64,000 bases of DNA, taken from NCBI RefSeq assembly GCF_026343335.1, contig NZ_JAPELX010000001.1, positions 8,308,001 to 8,372,000 on the forward strand. Direction: 5' to 3'. Positions 55,070 to 63,015 of this stretch are shown piece by piece; positions within the stretch are counted from its first letter, which is position 1; the number at the start of each line of letters is the position of its first letter. The stretch is from Streptomyces sp. NBC_00078 (GTDB lineage: Bacteria; Actinomycetota; Actinomycetes; Streptomycetales; Streptomycetaceae). The position numbers and the translations under genes are program-made. The notes beneath the pieces were generated by a model. It had not been told where the DNA came from, made no database searches, and saw only the letters and a list, made by a program, of their open reading frames with translations.

Positions 55070-55732
55070 TCAGCCGGCCACGGGGACCGCGCCGGTCTGC
55101 CTGCGGCGGCCCGCAGGGGCCTGCCGGCGGCTCATCGCGTACCGGTCGAGCCACAGCGCGCCGACCACTCCGCCGGCCAGACCCAGCAGAGCCGTGCCCG
55201 CAAGGCCCCGGCTCTTGGCGCCCTGCACCTCGGCGACGCTCGGGGAGGTCAGGACGGAGGCGGTGATCCGCCCCGCGGCCGGCACCTGCTGAGCGGTCTG
55301 CATCTGCTCGACGTGCCGGGTGTACACGTCGATGACGCGGCGCACCGCCGTCACCGCGGCCTCGGCGCCGGAGGCCTGCGACTGCACCTGCAGGGAGGGG
55401 ATCAGATAGCGGGGCGTCGCGCTGGTGCCGCTGTTGCGGGGCACGAGCTGATAGGTCCCCTGAACGCCCGCGGCGCGCAACTCCTCTGCCCCGGCGGGGG
55501 ATTGCAGCTGCTGGACGACCGCGTACGAGACCACGGCGAGCGGCGGCTGCAGATTGGTCAGCTGGTTGGGCTGGTTCTGCGTCACCGGCGGCTTGAGGAC
55601 GACGACCGCGGAACCGACGTACTGCGGGGTCGGCCGGATCACGCAGTACGCACCGGCCGCCGTCAGCAGCAACGCGACCACCACGACGTACCAGCGGCGG
55701 AGCAGCGCGTCGGCGACGTTCCCAGGCGACAT
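55070..55732 (-). CDS. Wzz-like chain-length protein 1
   Basis: A 220-residue polysaccharide co-polymerase-like protein. Two transmembrane helices (VVVVALLLTAAGAYCV near residue 16-34 and LAGTALLGLAGGVVGALWL near 180-198) flank an extracytoplasmic part that begins with the family QYVGSAVVVLKPP. No tyrosine-kinase domain. The start at 55732 (MSPGNVADALLRRW) places the first helix correctly. Divergent from the Wzz-Wzy fusion gene across 71 bp. Confidence 0.8.
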   Translation of the reverse strand: MSPGNVADALLRRWYVVVVALLLTAAGAYCVIRPTPQYVGSAVVVLKPPVTQNQPNQLTNLQPPLAVVSYAVVQQLQSPAGAEELRAAGVQGTYQLVPRNSGTSATPRYLIPSLQVQSQASGAEAAVTAVRRVIDVYTRHVEQMQTAQQVPAAGRITASVLTSPSVAEVQGAKSRGLAGTALLGLAGGVVGALWLDRYAMSRRQAPAGRRRQTGAVPVAG

Positions 55733-55803
55733 ACGAGTTCCTTCCGTCACTCCCGATACTGGCAGGACGCGCGGTGGGATGCCACCGAATGGAGGGACGC
55801 ATC

Positions 55804-57819
55804 GTGAGTCTTGGTGAGATATGGGCAATTCTGCGCCGAAGGTGGTACTTCATGGTGCCCTTCACCGTGCTCAGCCTGATCGGCGGCGGATACCTGTACG
55901 TGACCGTCCCCGTCTCCTACCAGTCGCAGAGCTCGGTCGCGCTGCTGGACTCCTCGGCCGTGGCCCGGCTGGCCCCCACCTTCGGCAACCCCATCTCGAA
56001 CGCGGGCGGTTCACTCATCGTGACGGCCGACGTGCTGATCAGGACGCTTGAATCGGCCGACGCCGCCAAGGAGTTGCACAACAGGGGAGTCACGGACCCC
56101 TACACGGCCGGCTTCGCGCCGGCCAGCGACAGCCCGCTGCTCGTGCTCGGCGTCACCGGCACCGACCGTCAGAAGGTGCTCAAGGAGACCAACACCCTGA
56201 CCGCCTTCGCCGGTGAGCAGCTCAATGCCCTGCAGGCCGCCGCCAAGGTTCCGCCCGCGTACGCCGTGCAGACCGCGCCCGTCGTCCTGCCACAGACCCC
56301 GGTGGCGAAGTCCAAGAGCCGCTACCAGGGTGTCGCGGCCGTCATCATCCTCGGCGTTGTCAGCGCGTTCCTGCTGTCCATCCTGATGGAGGGCGTCTCG
56401 GTGGTCCGCCGCCGGCACCGGGTGGCCCCGCGGCGGAAGCAGGCCCGCACCCCGAAACGGGTCCGCGCGGGCATGCTCAGCCGTAGGCTCGACGCCACCG
56501 CGATCCTCACCGTCTACCTGGTGCTGGCCTTCTTCATCCCGTCGAACCTGGCCCTGCCCGCACTCGGCGGCGTGGGCACCCCCGCCAACGTCTTCGCCCT
56601 GCTCGGCCTGATGTGGTACCTGGCGACCTGGCTCGGCGGCCGCATCCTGCCCGCACCCGGCACCCGGCTGGTACGGGTCACGCTGTGTCTGCTCGGGGTG
56701 GCCGTCCTCGCGGCCTACGTCGCCGACGCCATGCGCGAAAGCTCGCACGAGGAGGTGCTCGGTGCCGACCGAGGGCTCATCGGGTTCCTGGTGTGGGTGT
56801 CGCTGGTCGTTCTGACGTCGGCGGCCGTGCAGGAGCGCGGCCGGCTGGACGTGCTGATGCGCCGGGTGGTCGTCCTGGCGTCCGTCGTCGCCGCGATCGG
56901 CTTCTACGACTTCTTCGCGGCGACCAACATCGCCGACTCCATCCACATTCCCGGCCTCCAGACCAGCGTGGCACAGGTCAGCGTCATGGACCGCGGCGCC
57001 TTCACCCGGCCCCGCGCCACCACGGCCCAGCCGCTTGAGTTCGCCGGCATGCTGGCGATCCTGCTGCCCTTCGCGATCCAGCAGGCCGCCGACCCGGTAC
57101 GCCGCCACCTGCACGTACTGCGCCGCTGGGGGCCGGTGGTCCTCATGGCCGGCGCGCTGCCGCTGTCGGTGTCGCGGACCTCGATCATCGGCGTGCTGCT
57201 GGTGGCCGTGGTGATGGTGCCGCGCTGGAAGCCGGCCCGGCGCTGGGCCGCGATCGGCGTGATGACGGCCTCCGTGGCCGTGTTCAAGGTGCTCGTCCCG
57301 GGACTGATCGGCACGATCACGGGCCTGTTCGCGTCGTTCCTGTCCAACTCCGACAGCAGCACCCAGGCCCGTACCGTCAAATACAGCGCGATCGTGCCCT
57401 ATCTGAAGGAACACCCGCTGCTCGGACGGGGCTTCGGCACGTTCACCCCGGACCTGTACTTCTTCACGGACAACCAGTACATGCTGGGCCTGGCCGAGAT
57501 GGGAGTGCTCGGGCTCGTCGCCCTGCTCGCCCTGTTCATCACCGGCATCCACCAGGGCGGTGCGATCCGGCGGCTGGCCCGCACCGAGGCCGACCGCGAA
57601 CTCGGGCAGGCGTTCTTCGCCTCGGCGCTGGTCACCCTGGTCATCAGCGCCACCTTCGACTCGCTCAGCTTCCCGATGTTCGCCGGCATGTTCTTCCTCA
57701 TGCTGGGGGCGGGGGGCAGCTATCTGGGCTTCGTGCGGCGCGAGGCGGCTGCCGCGGCCGTCCCCGGCCCCCGTACGACAGCGGAAGTCCGCCTTCCCCA
57801 ACTCGTGGAGTCCCGATGA
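55804..57819 (+). CDS. Wzz-Wzy fusion: chain-length domain plus O-antigen polymerase/ligase
   Basis: A 671-residue membrane protein. Residues 1-200 are Wzz-like: the first helix (MVPFTVLSLIGGGYLYV), SYQSQSSVALLDSS and a second helix at about 175-195. The remainder is a polytopic Wzy/WaaL-type polymerase with about ten helices and the periplasmic loop including HPLLGRGFGTFTPD. Wzz and Wzy are normally separate proteins. GTG 55804 is preceded by GGAGGGA at 5 bp. It overlaps the next glycosyltransferase by four bases. Confidence 0.85.
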   Translation: MSLGEIWAILRRRWYFMVPFTVLSLIGGGYLYVTVPVSYQSQSSVALLDSSAVARLAPTFGNPISNAGGSLIVTADVLIRTLESADAAKELHNRGVTDPYTAGFAPASDSPLLVLGVTGTDRQKVLKETNTLTAFAGEQLNALQAAAKVPPAYAVQTAPVVLPQTPVAKSKSRYQGVAAVIILGVVSAFLLSILMEGVSVVRRRHRVAPRRKQARTPKRVRAGMLSRRLDATAILTVYLVLAFFIPSNLALPALGGVGTPANVFALLGLMWYLATWLGGRILPAPGTRLVRVTLCLLGVAVLAAYVADAMRESSHEEVLGADRGLIGFLVWVSLVVLTSAAVQERGRLDVLMRRVVVLASVVAAIGFYDFFAATNIADSIHIPGLQTSVAQVSVMDRGAFTRPRATTAQPLEFAGMLAILLPFAIQQAADPVRRHLHVLRRWGPVVLMAGALPLSVSRTSIIGVLLVAVVMVPRWKPARRWAAIGVMTASVAVFKVLVPGLIGTITGLFASFLSNSDSSTQARTVKYSAIVPYLKEHPLLGRGFGTFTPDLYFFTDNQYMLGLAEMGVLGLVALLALFITGIHQGGAIRRLARTEADRELGQAFFASALVTLVISATFDSLSFPMFAGMFFLMLGAGGSYLGFVRREAAAAAVPGPRTTAEVRLPQLVESR

Positions 57820-58715
57820 GCCCCGTCGCCGTCATCGTCGTCACCTGGAACAGCGCCTCGGTGCTCCCCGGGTTCCTCGCCGCGCTCGACGACGGCATGG
57901 CCGGCCTCGACCGGCGGCTCGTCGTCGCCGACAACGACTCCGCCGACGACACCGTCCAGGTGCTCAGGAAACTGGCCCCCGACGCCACGGTCGTCCAGAC
58001 CGGCCGTAACGCCGGATACGCCGCCGGGGTCAACGCCGCGCTGGGTGCCGCCGGTGACGTCGGGGCCGCGCTCATCTGCAATCCCGACATCCGTATGCGG
58101 CAGGGCTGCGCCAAACGTCTCCTCGACAGCCTCGGCGACGGCGTGGGCATCGCCGTACCCCTTCTGTACGAAGAAGGCCGGGACACGCCCCACTACTCGC
58201 TGCGCCGCGAGTCGAGCGTGCTGCGGGCCCTCGGCGAGGCGGTCATCGGCAACCGACGAGCCGGGCGCTTCCCGCTCCTGAGCGAGCTGGTCACGGACCC
58301 CGCCGCCTACCGGCGGCCCACGCGCGCGGACTGGGCCACCGGCGCGCTGATGGCCCTCTCGGCCGACTGCCTGGCTGACTGCGGTGCGTGGGACGAATCC
58401 TTCTTCCTCTACTCGGAGGAGACCGAGTACTGCCTGCGGGCGCGCGACAACGGGTACGCCACCCAGCTGGAGCCGACGGCCGAGGCCGTGCATCTGGGTG
58501 GCGACTCCCAGGTCTCGCCCCTGCTGTGGACCCTGCTCACGCTCAACCGCGTGCGGTTGTACGGGCGGCGCCACGGCGTCCTCGCCACCGCCTGCTTCCG
58601 GGGCGCCGTGTTCCTGCGCGAGGCGTCGCGGGCCGCCCTCGGCAGGAAGGCCGGCCGCGCGGCCGCGGCCGCCCTGCTCCGGCCGGGTGCGCTGCGGGCC
58701 ACGCCCGGCCCGTGA
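57816..58715 (+). CDS. GT2-family rhamnosyltransferase-like enzyme
   Basis: A 299-residue WbbL/RfbF-type enzyme: VIVVTWNSASVLPGFLAAL, ADNDSADDT, GRNAGYAAGVNAAL, CNPDIRM (DxD equivalent) and WDESFFLYSEETEYCLRARDNG in parts (FFLYSEETEYCLR). Deoxyhexose transfer is the commonest activity for this subfamily. Coupled to the polymerase gene by ATGA. Confidence 0.9.
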   Translation: MSPVAVIVVTWNSASVLPGFLAALDDGMAGLDRRLVVADNDSADDTVQVLRKLAPDATVVQTGRNAGYAAGVNAALGAAGDVGAALICNPDIRMRQGCAKRLLDSLGDGVGIAVPLLYEEGRDTPHYSLRRESSVLRALGEAVIGNRRAGRFPLLSELVTDPAAYRRPTRADWATGALMALSADCLADCGAWDESFFLYSEETEYCLRARDNGYATQLEPTAEAVHLGGDSQVSPLLWTLLTLNRVRLYGRRHGVLATACFRGAVFLREASRAALGRKAGRAAAAALLRPGALRATPGP

Positions 58716-58718
58716 CGC

Positions 58719-59510
58719 TCAGCCGGACCAAGTCGTGTAGAAACTCCCGGGGTTGACCAGGTACCTCACGGTCGCGTGCGGTACGTGGCGCACCGTGTGG
58801 CTCCGGCTGTACCGGTAGATCAGTTCCCAGTCCTCGCGCGGGAGCACCTTCGGGGTGCGGTGCAGGCGGCTGAAGTGCAGGGTGCTGTCGCGGCGGGCGA
58901 CGAAGGCGTTGGTGTCCAGGAAGGACTCGCGGGCGGCGCGGTGGCGGTCGAAGGGGACGGAGAGGGTGTCGTGTTCGGTGCCGTCCGGGAGGACTCGGCG
59001 CAGCGCCGTGTAGATGCCGTCGGGGGCGTCGGGGGAGTCCAGGGCCGCCAACGCCCGCTCCAGGTGGTCCGGTTCCCACAGGTTGTCGTCGTCGAGGAAG
59101 GCCACGTACCGGGAGCGGGTCAGGCGGATGCCCACGTTGCGGACCACGCCCGCCACGCCCGTGTTGCGGGAGAGCGAGACGGCGAACAGGCGGGGGTCGT
59201 CCGGGAGTTCGGGCAGGCCGGCGCCGTCGTCGACGACTATGACCAGCTGGTCGCGGACACTCTGGGCCAGGGCCGAGCGGACCGCCGACCGCAACGCCTC
59301 CGGGCGGCGGTGCGTGGCGATGACCGTCGCTACGAGAGCGGCGGGCGCGGCACCGGTCGTAGCCGCGAGGCGTTGCACCTCCGCCGACTCGAAGCGGCGC
59401 AGCCGCAGCGCCGAGGGCGCCAGCAGGACCTTGTTGCGGAGTTCGAACAGGACCAGCCAGCCGAAGGCGTGCTTGAGGAGTTCCCAGGGGGCGCGGACGA
59501 TGCGTCTCAT
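58719..59510 (-). CDS. GT2-family glycosyltransferase
   Basis: A 263-residue GT-A enzyme with an N-terminal extension of about 60 residues before VATVIATHRRPEALRSAVRS. VVDDGAG and FLDDDNLWEPDHL (metal-binding DDD) are clear. It ends a leftward unit (wzz, wzx, beta-helix lipoprotein, this gene). The ATG at 59510 follows AGGAGAAG; the preceding TTG is less likely. Confidence 0.88.
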   Translation of the reverse strand: MRRIVRAPWELLKHAFGWLVLFELRNKVLLAPSALRLRRFESAEVQRLAATTGAAPAALVATVIATHRRPEALRSAVRSALAQSVRDQLVIVVDDGAGLPELPDDPRLFAVSLSRNTGVAGVVRNVGIRLTRSRYVAFLDDDNLWEPDHLERALAALDSPDAPDGIYTALRRVLPDGTEHDTLSVPFDRHRAARESFLDTNAFVARRDSTLHFSRLHRTPKVLPREDWELIYRYSRSHTVRHVPHATVRYLVNPGSFYTTWSG

Positions 59511-59522
59511 CAACTCTTCTCC

Positions 59523-60575
59523 TCAGCCGGACGGCTCGGGGGTGACCGGGGTGCCGTCGGCGTACCGGTTGCCGCGCCAGACGTTGCCGGACCCGGCGTT
59601 CCAGGCCGTGACGGAGCCGTAGACGCCGGAGTTGCGGTGGTAGCGGGTCGAGAAGACGTTGTTCGTGACCGTGATCCCGGTTGCTCCGTCGCCGCCGCCA
59701 TAGAGGGCGTACGCGCCGCCCGCCAGAAGGTTGTTGTCGACGACGGTGTTGGAGACGTGGCCGGTGTCGGCGAACAGGCCGACGCTCGCGGACGCGCCCC
59801 GGTTGACGTCGACCGGGTTGAGGAGCGTGTTGTGACGGATGATCAGCTGTCCGGAGCTGCCGCCGCCGCTGATCACCGCGTCCGTGTGCTGCCACTCGCC
59901 GCCGGCGTTGCGGAAGGGCACGAGATCGTGGACGTAGTTGTCGTGGATGTTGCCCTGGCCCATGGACAGGGCGTTGCCGAAGACGGAGATGTTGCACCAG
60001 CCGACCTCGATGGAGCTGGCGCCCATGTTGGACACGGCGTAGTCCACGCCGCCGTTGTCGGGGCCCTTGCCCGGAACGGCGGTGATGGTGGTGTGCAGGA
60101 TGCGCAGACCCTTGAAGCCGGGGCGCAGGTTGACTCCCCACCAGTTGGTGGACGTGATCTTGGAGTCGATGACGGTCACGTTGTCGGCGTAGATGTCGAG
60201 TGACCCGGTGATGTCCCAGCCCTTGATGACCGTGCCGTCGGTCTTGATGCTCATGTTCCCCGTGGAATGCGGCTTGAGGGCCGAACGGGGGCCGGTGGTA
60301 CGGGCGTTGGGAAAGCCGGCTTCCAGGGACGTCACCGTGGTGGAGCGTGCCGAGGGCTTGGCGCTCGGGCCGTGGGCGCCGGGAGCCGAGGCTGAAGGGC
60401 TCGTGCTGGGCGTGGTCCGGGGCGAGGGGGCGGCGCTCGTCGGATCGTCGGTGGCGGCCGGGGGCCGGTCATGGGTGCTGGGAGCCTGACTGGCCGAGGA
60501 GGAGCCGGCGGACCCGGAGCAGCCCGCGGTCAGCAGGAGGGCCAGGCCGGCGAGACAGGTGCGGAGCCTGGTCAT
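59523..60575 (-). CDS. Beta-helix (pectate-lyase-like) lipoprotein
   Basis: A 350-residue secreted lipoprotein with Cys19 in the lipobox LLLTAGC. A Ser/Pro/Thr-rich spacer (20-80) leads to a right-handed parallel beta-helix with repeats such as GLRILHTTITAV, IEVGWCNISVFGNAL, LIIRHNTLLNPV and VTNNVFSTRYHRN. Parallel beta-helix proteins in such loci are usually polysaccharide lyases, epimerases or binders; no catalytic set is certain. ATGA overlap with the flippase stop couples it to export. Confidence 0.82.
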   Translation of the reverse strand: MTRLRTCLAGLALLLTAGCSGSAGSSSASQAPSTHDRPPAATDDPTSAAPSPRTTPSTSPSASAPGAHGPSAKPSARSTTVTSLEAGFPNARTTGPRSALKPHSTGNMSIKTDGTVIKGWDITGSLDIYADNVTVIDSKITSTNWWGVNLRPGFKGLRILHTTITAVPGKGPDNGGVDYAVSNMGASSIEVGWCNISVFGNALSMGQGNIHDNYVHDLVPFRNAGGEWQHTDAVISGGGSSGQLIIRHNTLLNPVDVNRGASASVGLFADTGHVSNTVVDNNLLAGGAYALYGGGDGATGITVTNNVFSTRYHRNSGVYGSVTAWNAGSGNVWRGNRYADGTPVTPEPSG

Positions 60576-62137
60576 AGGGCCTCCGGAGTCCGGGAGGTGC
60601 CGCGCAGGAAGCGGCGGCTGGGCAGCACGCACACCGCGTAACTGGCCAGCGCGACCGTGCCGATGGCGAGCAGTGCGAGGACACCGTCGCCGAGAAGCCA
60701 CTTCGCGGCGAGGAGTACCAGGGTCATCACGATTCCCCCGAGGAAGGGCCAGGCACAGGCTCTGGCGATGTGGGCGAGGCCGATCCCGGCCCGGCCGAGG
60801 GCGTGCAGGAAGACGGGGACGACCAGCACGGCGCCGACCAGGACATGGCCCTGGGAGACACCGACGATGCCGCCGACCCGGGCCCCGGCGATCAGCACGG
60901 GGATCAGGGCGACGACCCACAGCCCCTGGACGAGGATGAGGGAGCGGCGCTGTCCGGTGGCGACCAGGCAGTCGTAGGCGAGTTCGCAGCCGATGCGGAT
61001 CAGGCCCAGGGCCATCAGCCACGGCAGGGCGTGGGCGGCGGGCAGCCACTTGTCGCCGTAGATGAGCTGGACGACGGGGCCGGAGAGGCCGCCGAGCAGG
61101 ACGCACAGCGGCACGGTGCCGGTGACCAGAACCCCGAGGGCGCGGCTGAAGCCCTGGGCCAGGGCCTGCGGGGAGTCGGCGAGGCGGGAGAAGCCGGCGA
61201 AGGAGACGCGTCTGGCCGCCTCGGAGATGACGCGGACCGGCCAGCCGGACATGTTGAACGCCAGGACGTAGAAGCCGAGGGCGACTCCGCCGAGCGTGGA
61301 GCCGACGACCATGGTGTCCACGTTGACGACCGCGAGCGCGAGCAGGCTCGCGCCGGCCAGCGGGAGGCCGAACCGCAGCAGCGCGCGGGCCTGTTCGCGG
61401 TCCCAGCCGAAGTGCAGGGTACCGGGCGCGGCGATCGCGCAGCCGATGAGGGCGGCGACGTTGCCCACGACCGCCCCCCAGGCGAAGCTCATGGCCCCCC
61501 AGCCGGCGAAGGCCAGCACGAGAGTCACGGCGGTGCTGAGGACGAAGTTGAGCGCGTCGATGACCATCCGCTTGCCCTGCGCGAACTCCCGGGTCAGGAA
61601 GCCGGCGGGCACCTGTGCCACCCCGTCGATCAGCAGGCACAGGCACATCACCCGCAGCACGCCAGAGGCATGGGGCGAGTCGAGCAGCCCGGCGACCGTC
61701 GGTGCCGAGACGAACAGGGCGGCGTACAGCAGGCAGCTGGACGCGGTGGACAGAGTGAGCACGGTCGGCGCGAAACGGCGGGGATCGCCGTCCCAGCGGA
61801 CCAGGGCCAGGCTGACGCCCAGTTCGTTCGCCGAGAGCAGCACCAGCAGCACGGTCTGGGCGATGCCGTACACGCCCCACTCGGCCGGTCCCAGGGCGAA
61901 GCGCGCCAGCAGGATGCCGGTGGCGAAGTTGCCCAGGCGCATGACCACGGTGTTGATCAGGCTCCAGCGGGCCGCCGAGCGGACCTTCGTCCCGAAGGAG
62001 TCGGGGGCCGGAGCGCTGCCGCTTGTCTCAGCGGTGCCACCGTCCGGGGAGAGCCCGCCGGCCGTCGCTGTCTCGTGCGCCGCAGATGTCCCGCTCGCCT
62101 CAGATCTCTCGCTGTCGGGTGTGCGAACGCTGTCCAT
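60572..62137 (-). CDS. Wzx-type oligosaccharide flippase
   Basis: A 521-residue MOP-superfamily exporter with about 12-14 predicted helices. After a 50-residue cytoplasmic head, SLINTVVMRLGNFATGILLARFALG and WGVYGIAQTVLLVLLSANELG are typical Wzx/MurJ openings. It should flip the lipid-linked repeat unit across the membrane. Its start overlaps the wzz-like gene by 38 bp and its stop overlaps the lipoprotein start. Confidence 0.9.
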   Translation of the reverse strand: MDSVRTPDSERSEASGTSAAHETATAGGLSPDGGTAETSGSAPAPDSFGTKVRSAARWSLINTVVMRLGNFATGILLARFALGPAEWGVYGIAQTVLLVLLSANELGVSLALVRWDGDPRRFAPTVLTLSTASSCLLYAALFVSAPTVAGLLDSPHASGVLRVMCLCLLIDGVAQVPAGFLTREFAQGKRMVIDALNFVLSTAVTLVLAFAGWGAMSFAWGAVVGNVAALIGCAIAAPGTLHFGWDREQARALLRFGLPLAGASLLALAVVNVDTMVVGSTLGGVALGFYVLAFNMSGWPVRVISEAARRVSFAGFSRLADSPQALAQGFSRALGVLVTGTVPLCVLLGGLSGPVVQLIYGDKWLPAAHALPWLMALGLIRIGCELAYDCLVATGQRRSLILVQGLWVVALIPVLIAGARVGGIVGVSQGHVLVGAVLVVPVFLHALGRAGIGLAHIARACAWPFLGGIVMTLVLLAAKWLLGDGVLALLAIGTVALASYAVCVLPSRRFLRGTSRTPEAL

Positions 62138-62960
62138 GAGTCGACTCCTCGTCGAGCGGCTCGGCGGGCGCCACCGCCGTGGCGGACCGGCCGGCCCTCG
62201 GCTGTGCGGCCCGCCGGTTCTCGGCGGCCCGCGACCAGGCGGGCGGGCGCCGGAGGGCGATCGTCTGTTCCGCGACCGGCTCCCCGGCCGTCGGCTCGGG
62301 GACGGAGACCGGGTCCACGAGTTCTTCGGGCTGTGCGGTCTCTTCCGGCGCGGGCGCCGTGCGCGGCCGGCGGCGGGCCTCCACGTAGAAGACGCCGACC
62401 AGGCTCAGCACCAGGCCCAGACCTCCGGCCAAGACCATGTATTCGAGCCGCGTCTTGGTCTGTGCCACCGGGTTCTGGGGCGGCACGATCGTCGTCATGC
62501 GGATCATGGCCTTGGAGTTGACCTTCTGCTGCTTCTGGAACTGGTCCAGCCGGTCCTTGGCGTACGACGTCAGGAGCTTGTCCGAGGCGAGCACGGAGGC
62601 CTTGTCGGTGCCGGTGACCGTGAGCCACATCAGCGGGCCCTGGGCGTTGTCGGCCAGCTTGGCCTCGAACGTGCCCTTCGCACCGAGGCCCTTGAGGTCC
62701 CGCAGCGAGTCGTCGGAGTTGAGGTTGCGCGCCAGGCTGTCGGCCATACCGGTCAGCGAGGTCTGGGTGCTGAGGAAGGGATTGCCGTCATAGGCCACGG
62801 TGGCCTTCTGGGAGTTGAGGAGGACCACCGTGCTCTGTGACTGGTAGGTGACCGGGACCATCGTGACCACGCCGACGATGAGGCCGGCGGTCAGCAGCAG
62901 TCCCGGCAGCAGGACGTACCAGCGCCTGCGCATCACCCGGAAGATCTCAGCGAGATCCAT
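62100..62960 (-). CDS. Wzz-like chain-length protein 2
   Basis: A 286-residue co-polymerase-like protein. Helix 1 (YVLLPGLLLTAGLIVGVV) is followed by TYQSQSTVVLLNSQ, helix 2 (YMVLAGGLGLVLSLVGVFYV, about 175-193) and a long Pro/Glu-rich cytoplasmic tail without Walker motifs. Same core as Wzz-like protein 1 and the N-terminus of the Wzz-Wzy fusion. A run of ten Gs lies in the leader just before its ATG. Confidence 0.85.
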   Translation of the reverse strand: MDLAEIFRVMRRRWYVLLPGLLLTAGLIVGVVTMVPVTYQSQSTVVLLNSQKATVAYDGNPFLSTQTSLTGMADSLARNLNSDDSLRDLKGLGAKGTFEAKLADNAQGPLMWLTVTGTDKASVLASDKLLTSYAKDRLDQFQKQQKVNSKAMIRMTTIVPPQNPVAQTKTRLEYMVLAGGLGLVLSLVGVFYVEARRRPRTAPAPEETAQPEELVDPVSVPEPTAGEPVAEQTIALRRPPAWSRAAENRRAAQPRAGRSATAVAPAEPLDEESTHGQRSHTRQREI

Positions 62961-62966
62961 GGTGGT

Positions 62967-62976
62967 CCCCCCCCCC
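62967..62976 (-). repeat. Ten-G homopolymer in the wzz-like leader
   Basis: Ten consecutive Gs (coding strand) ending 6 bp before the ATG, at the ribosome-binding-site position. Slippage would change the spacing between site and start codon. Confidence 0.7.
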
Positions 62977-63015
62977 TAGCGACCAGACGTTCGACGAGCA
63001 TATGTTGCAAGCGGA

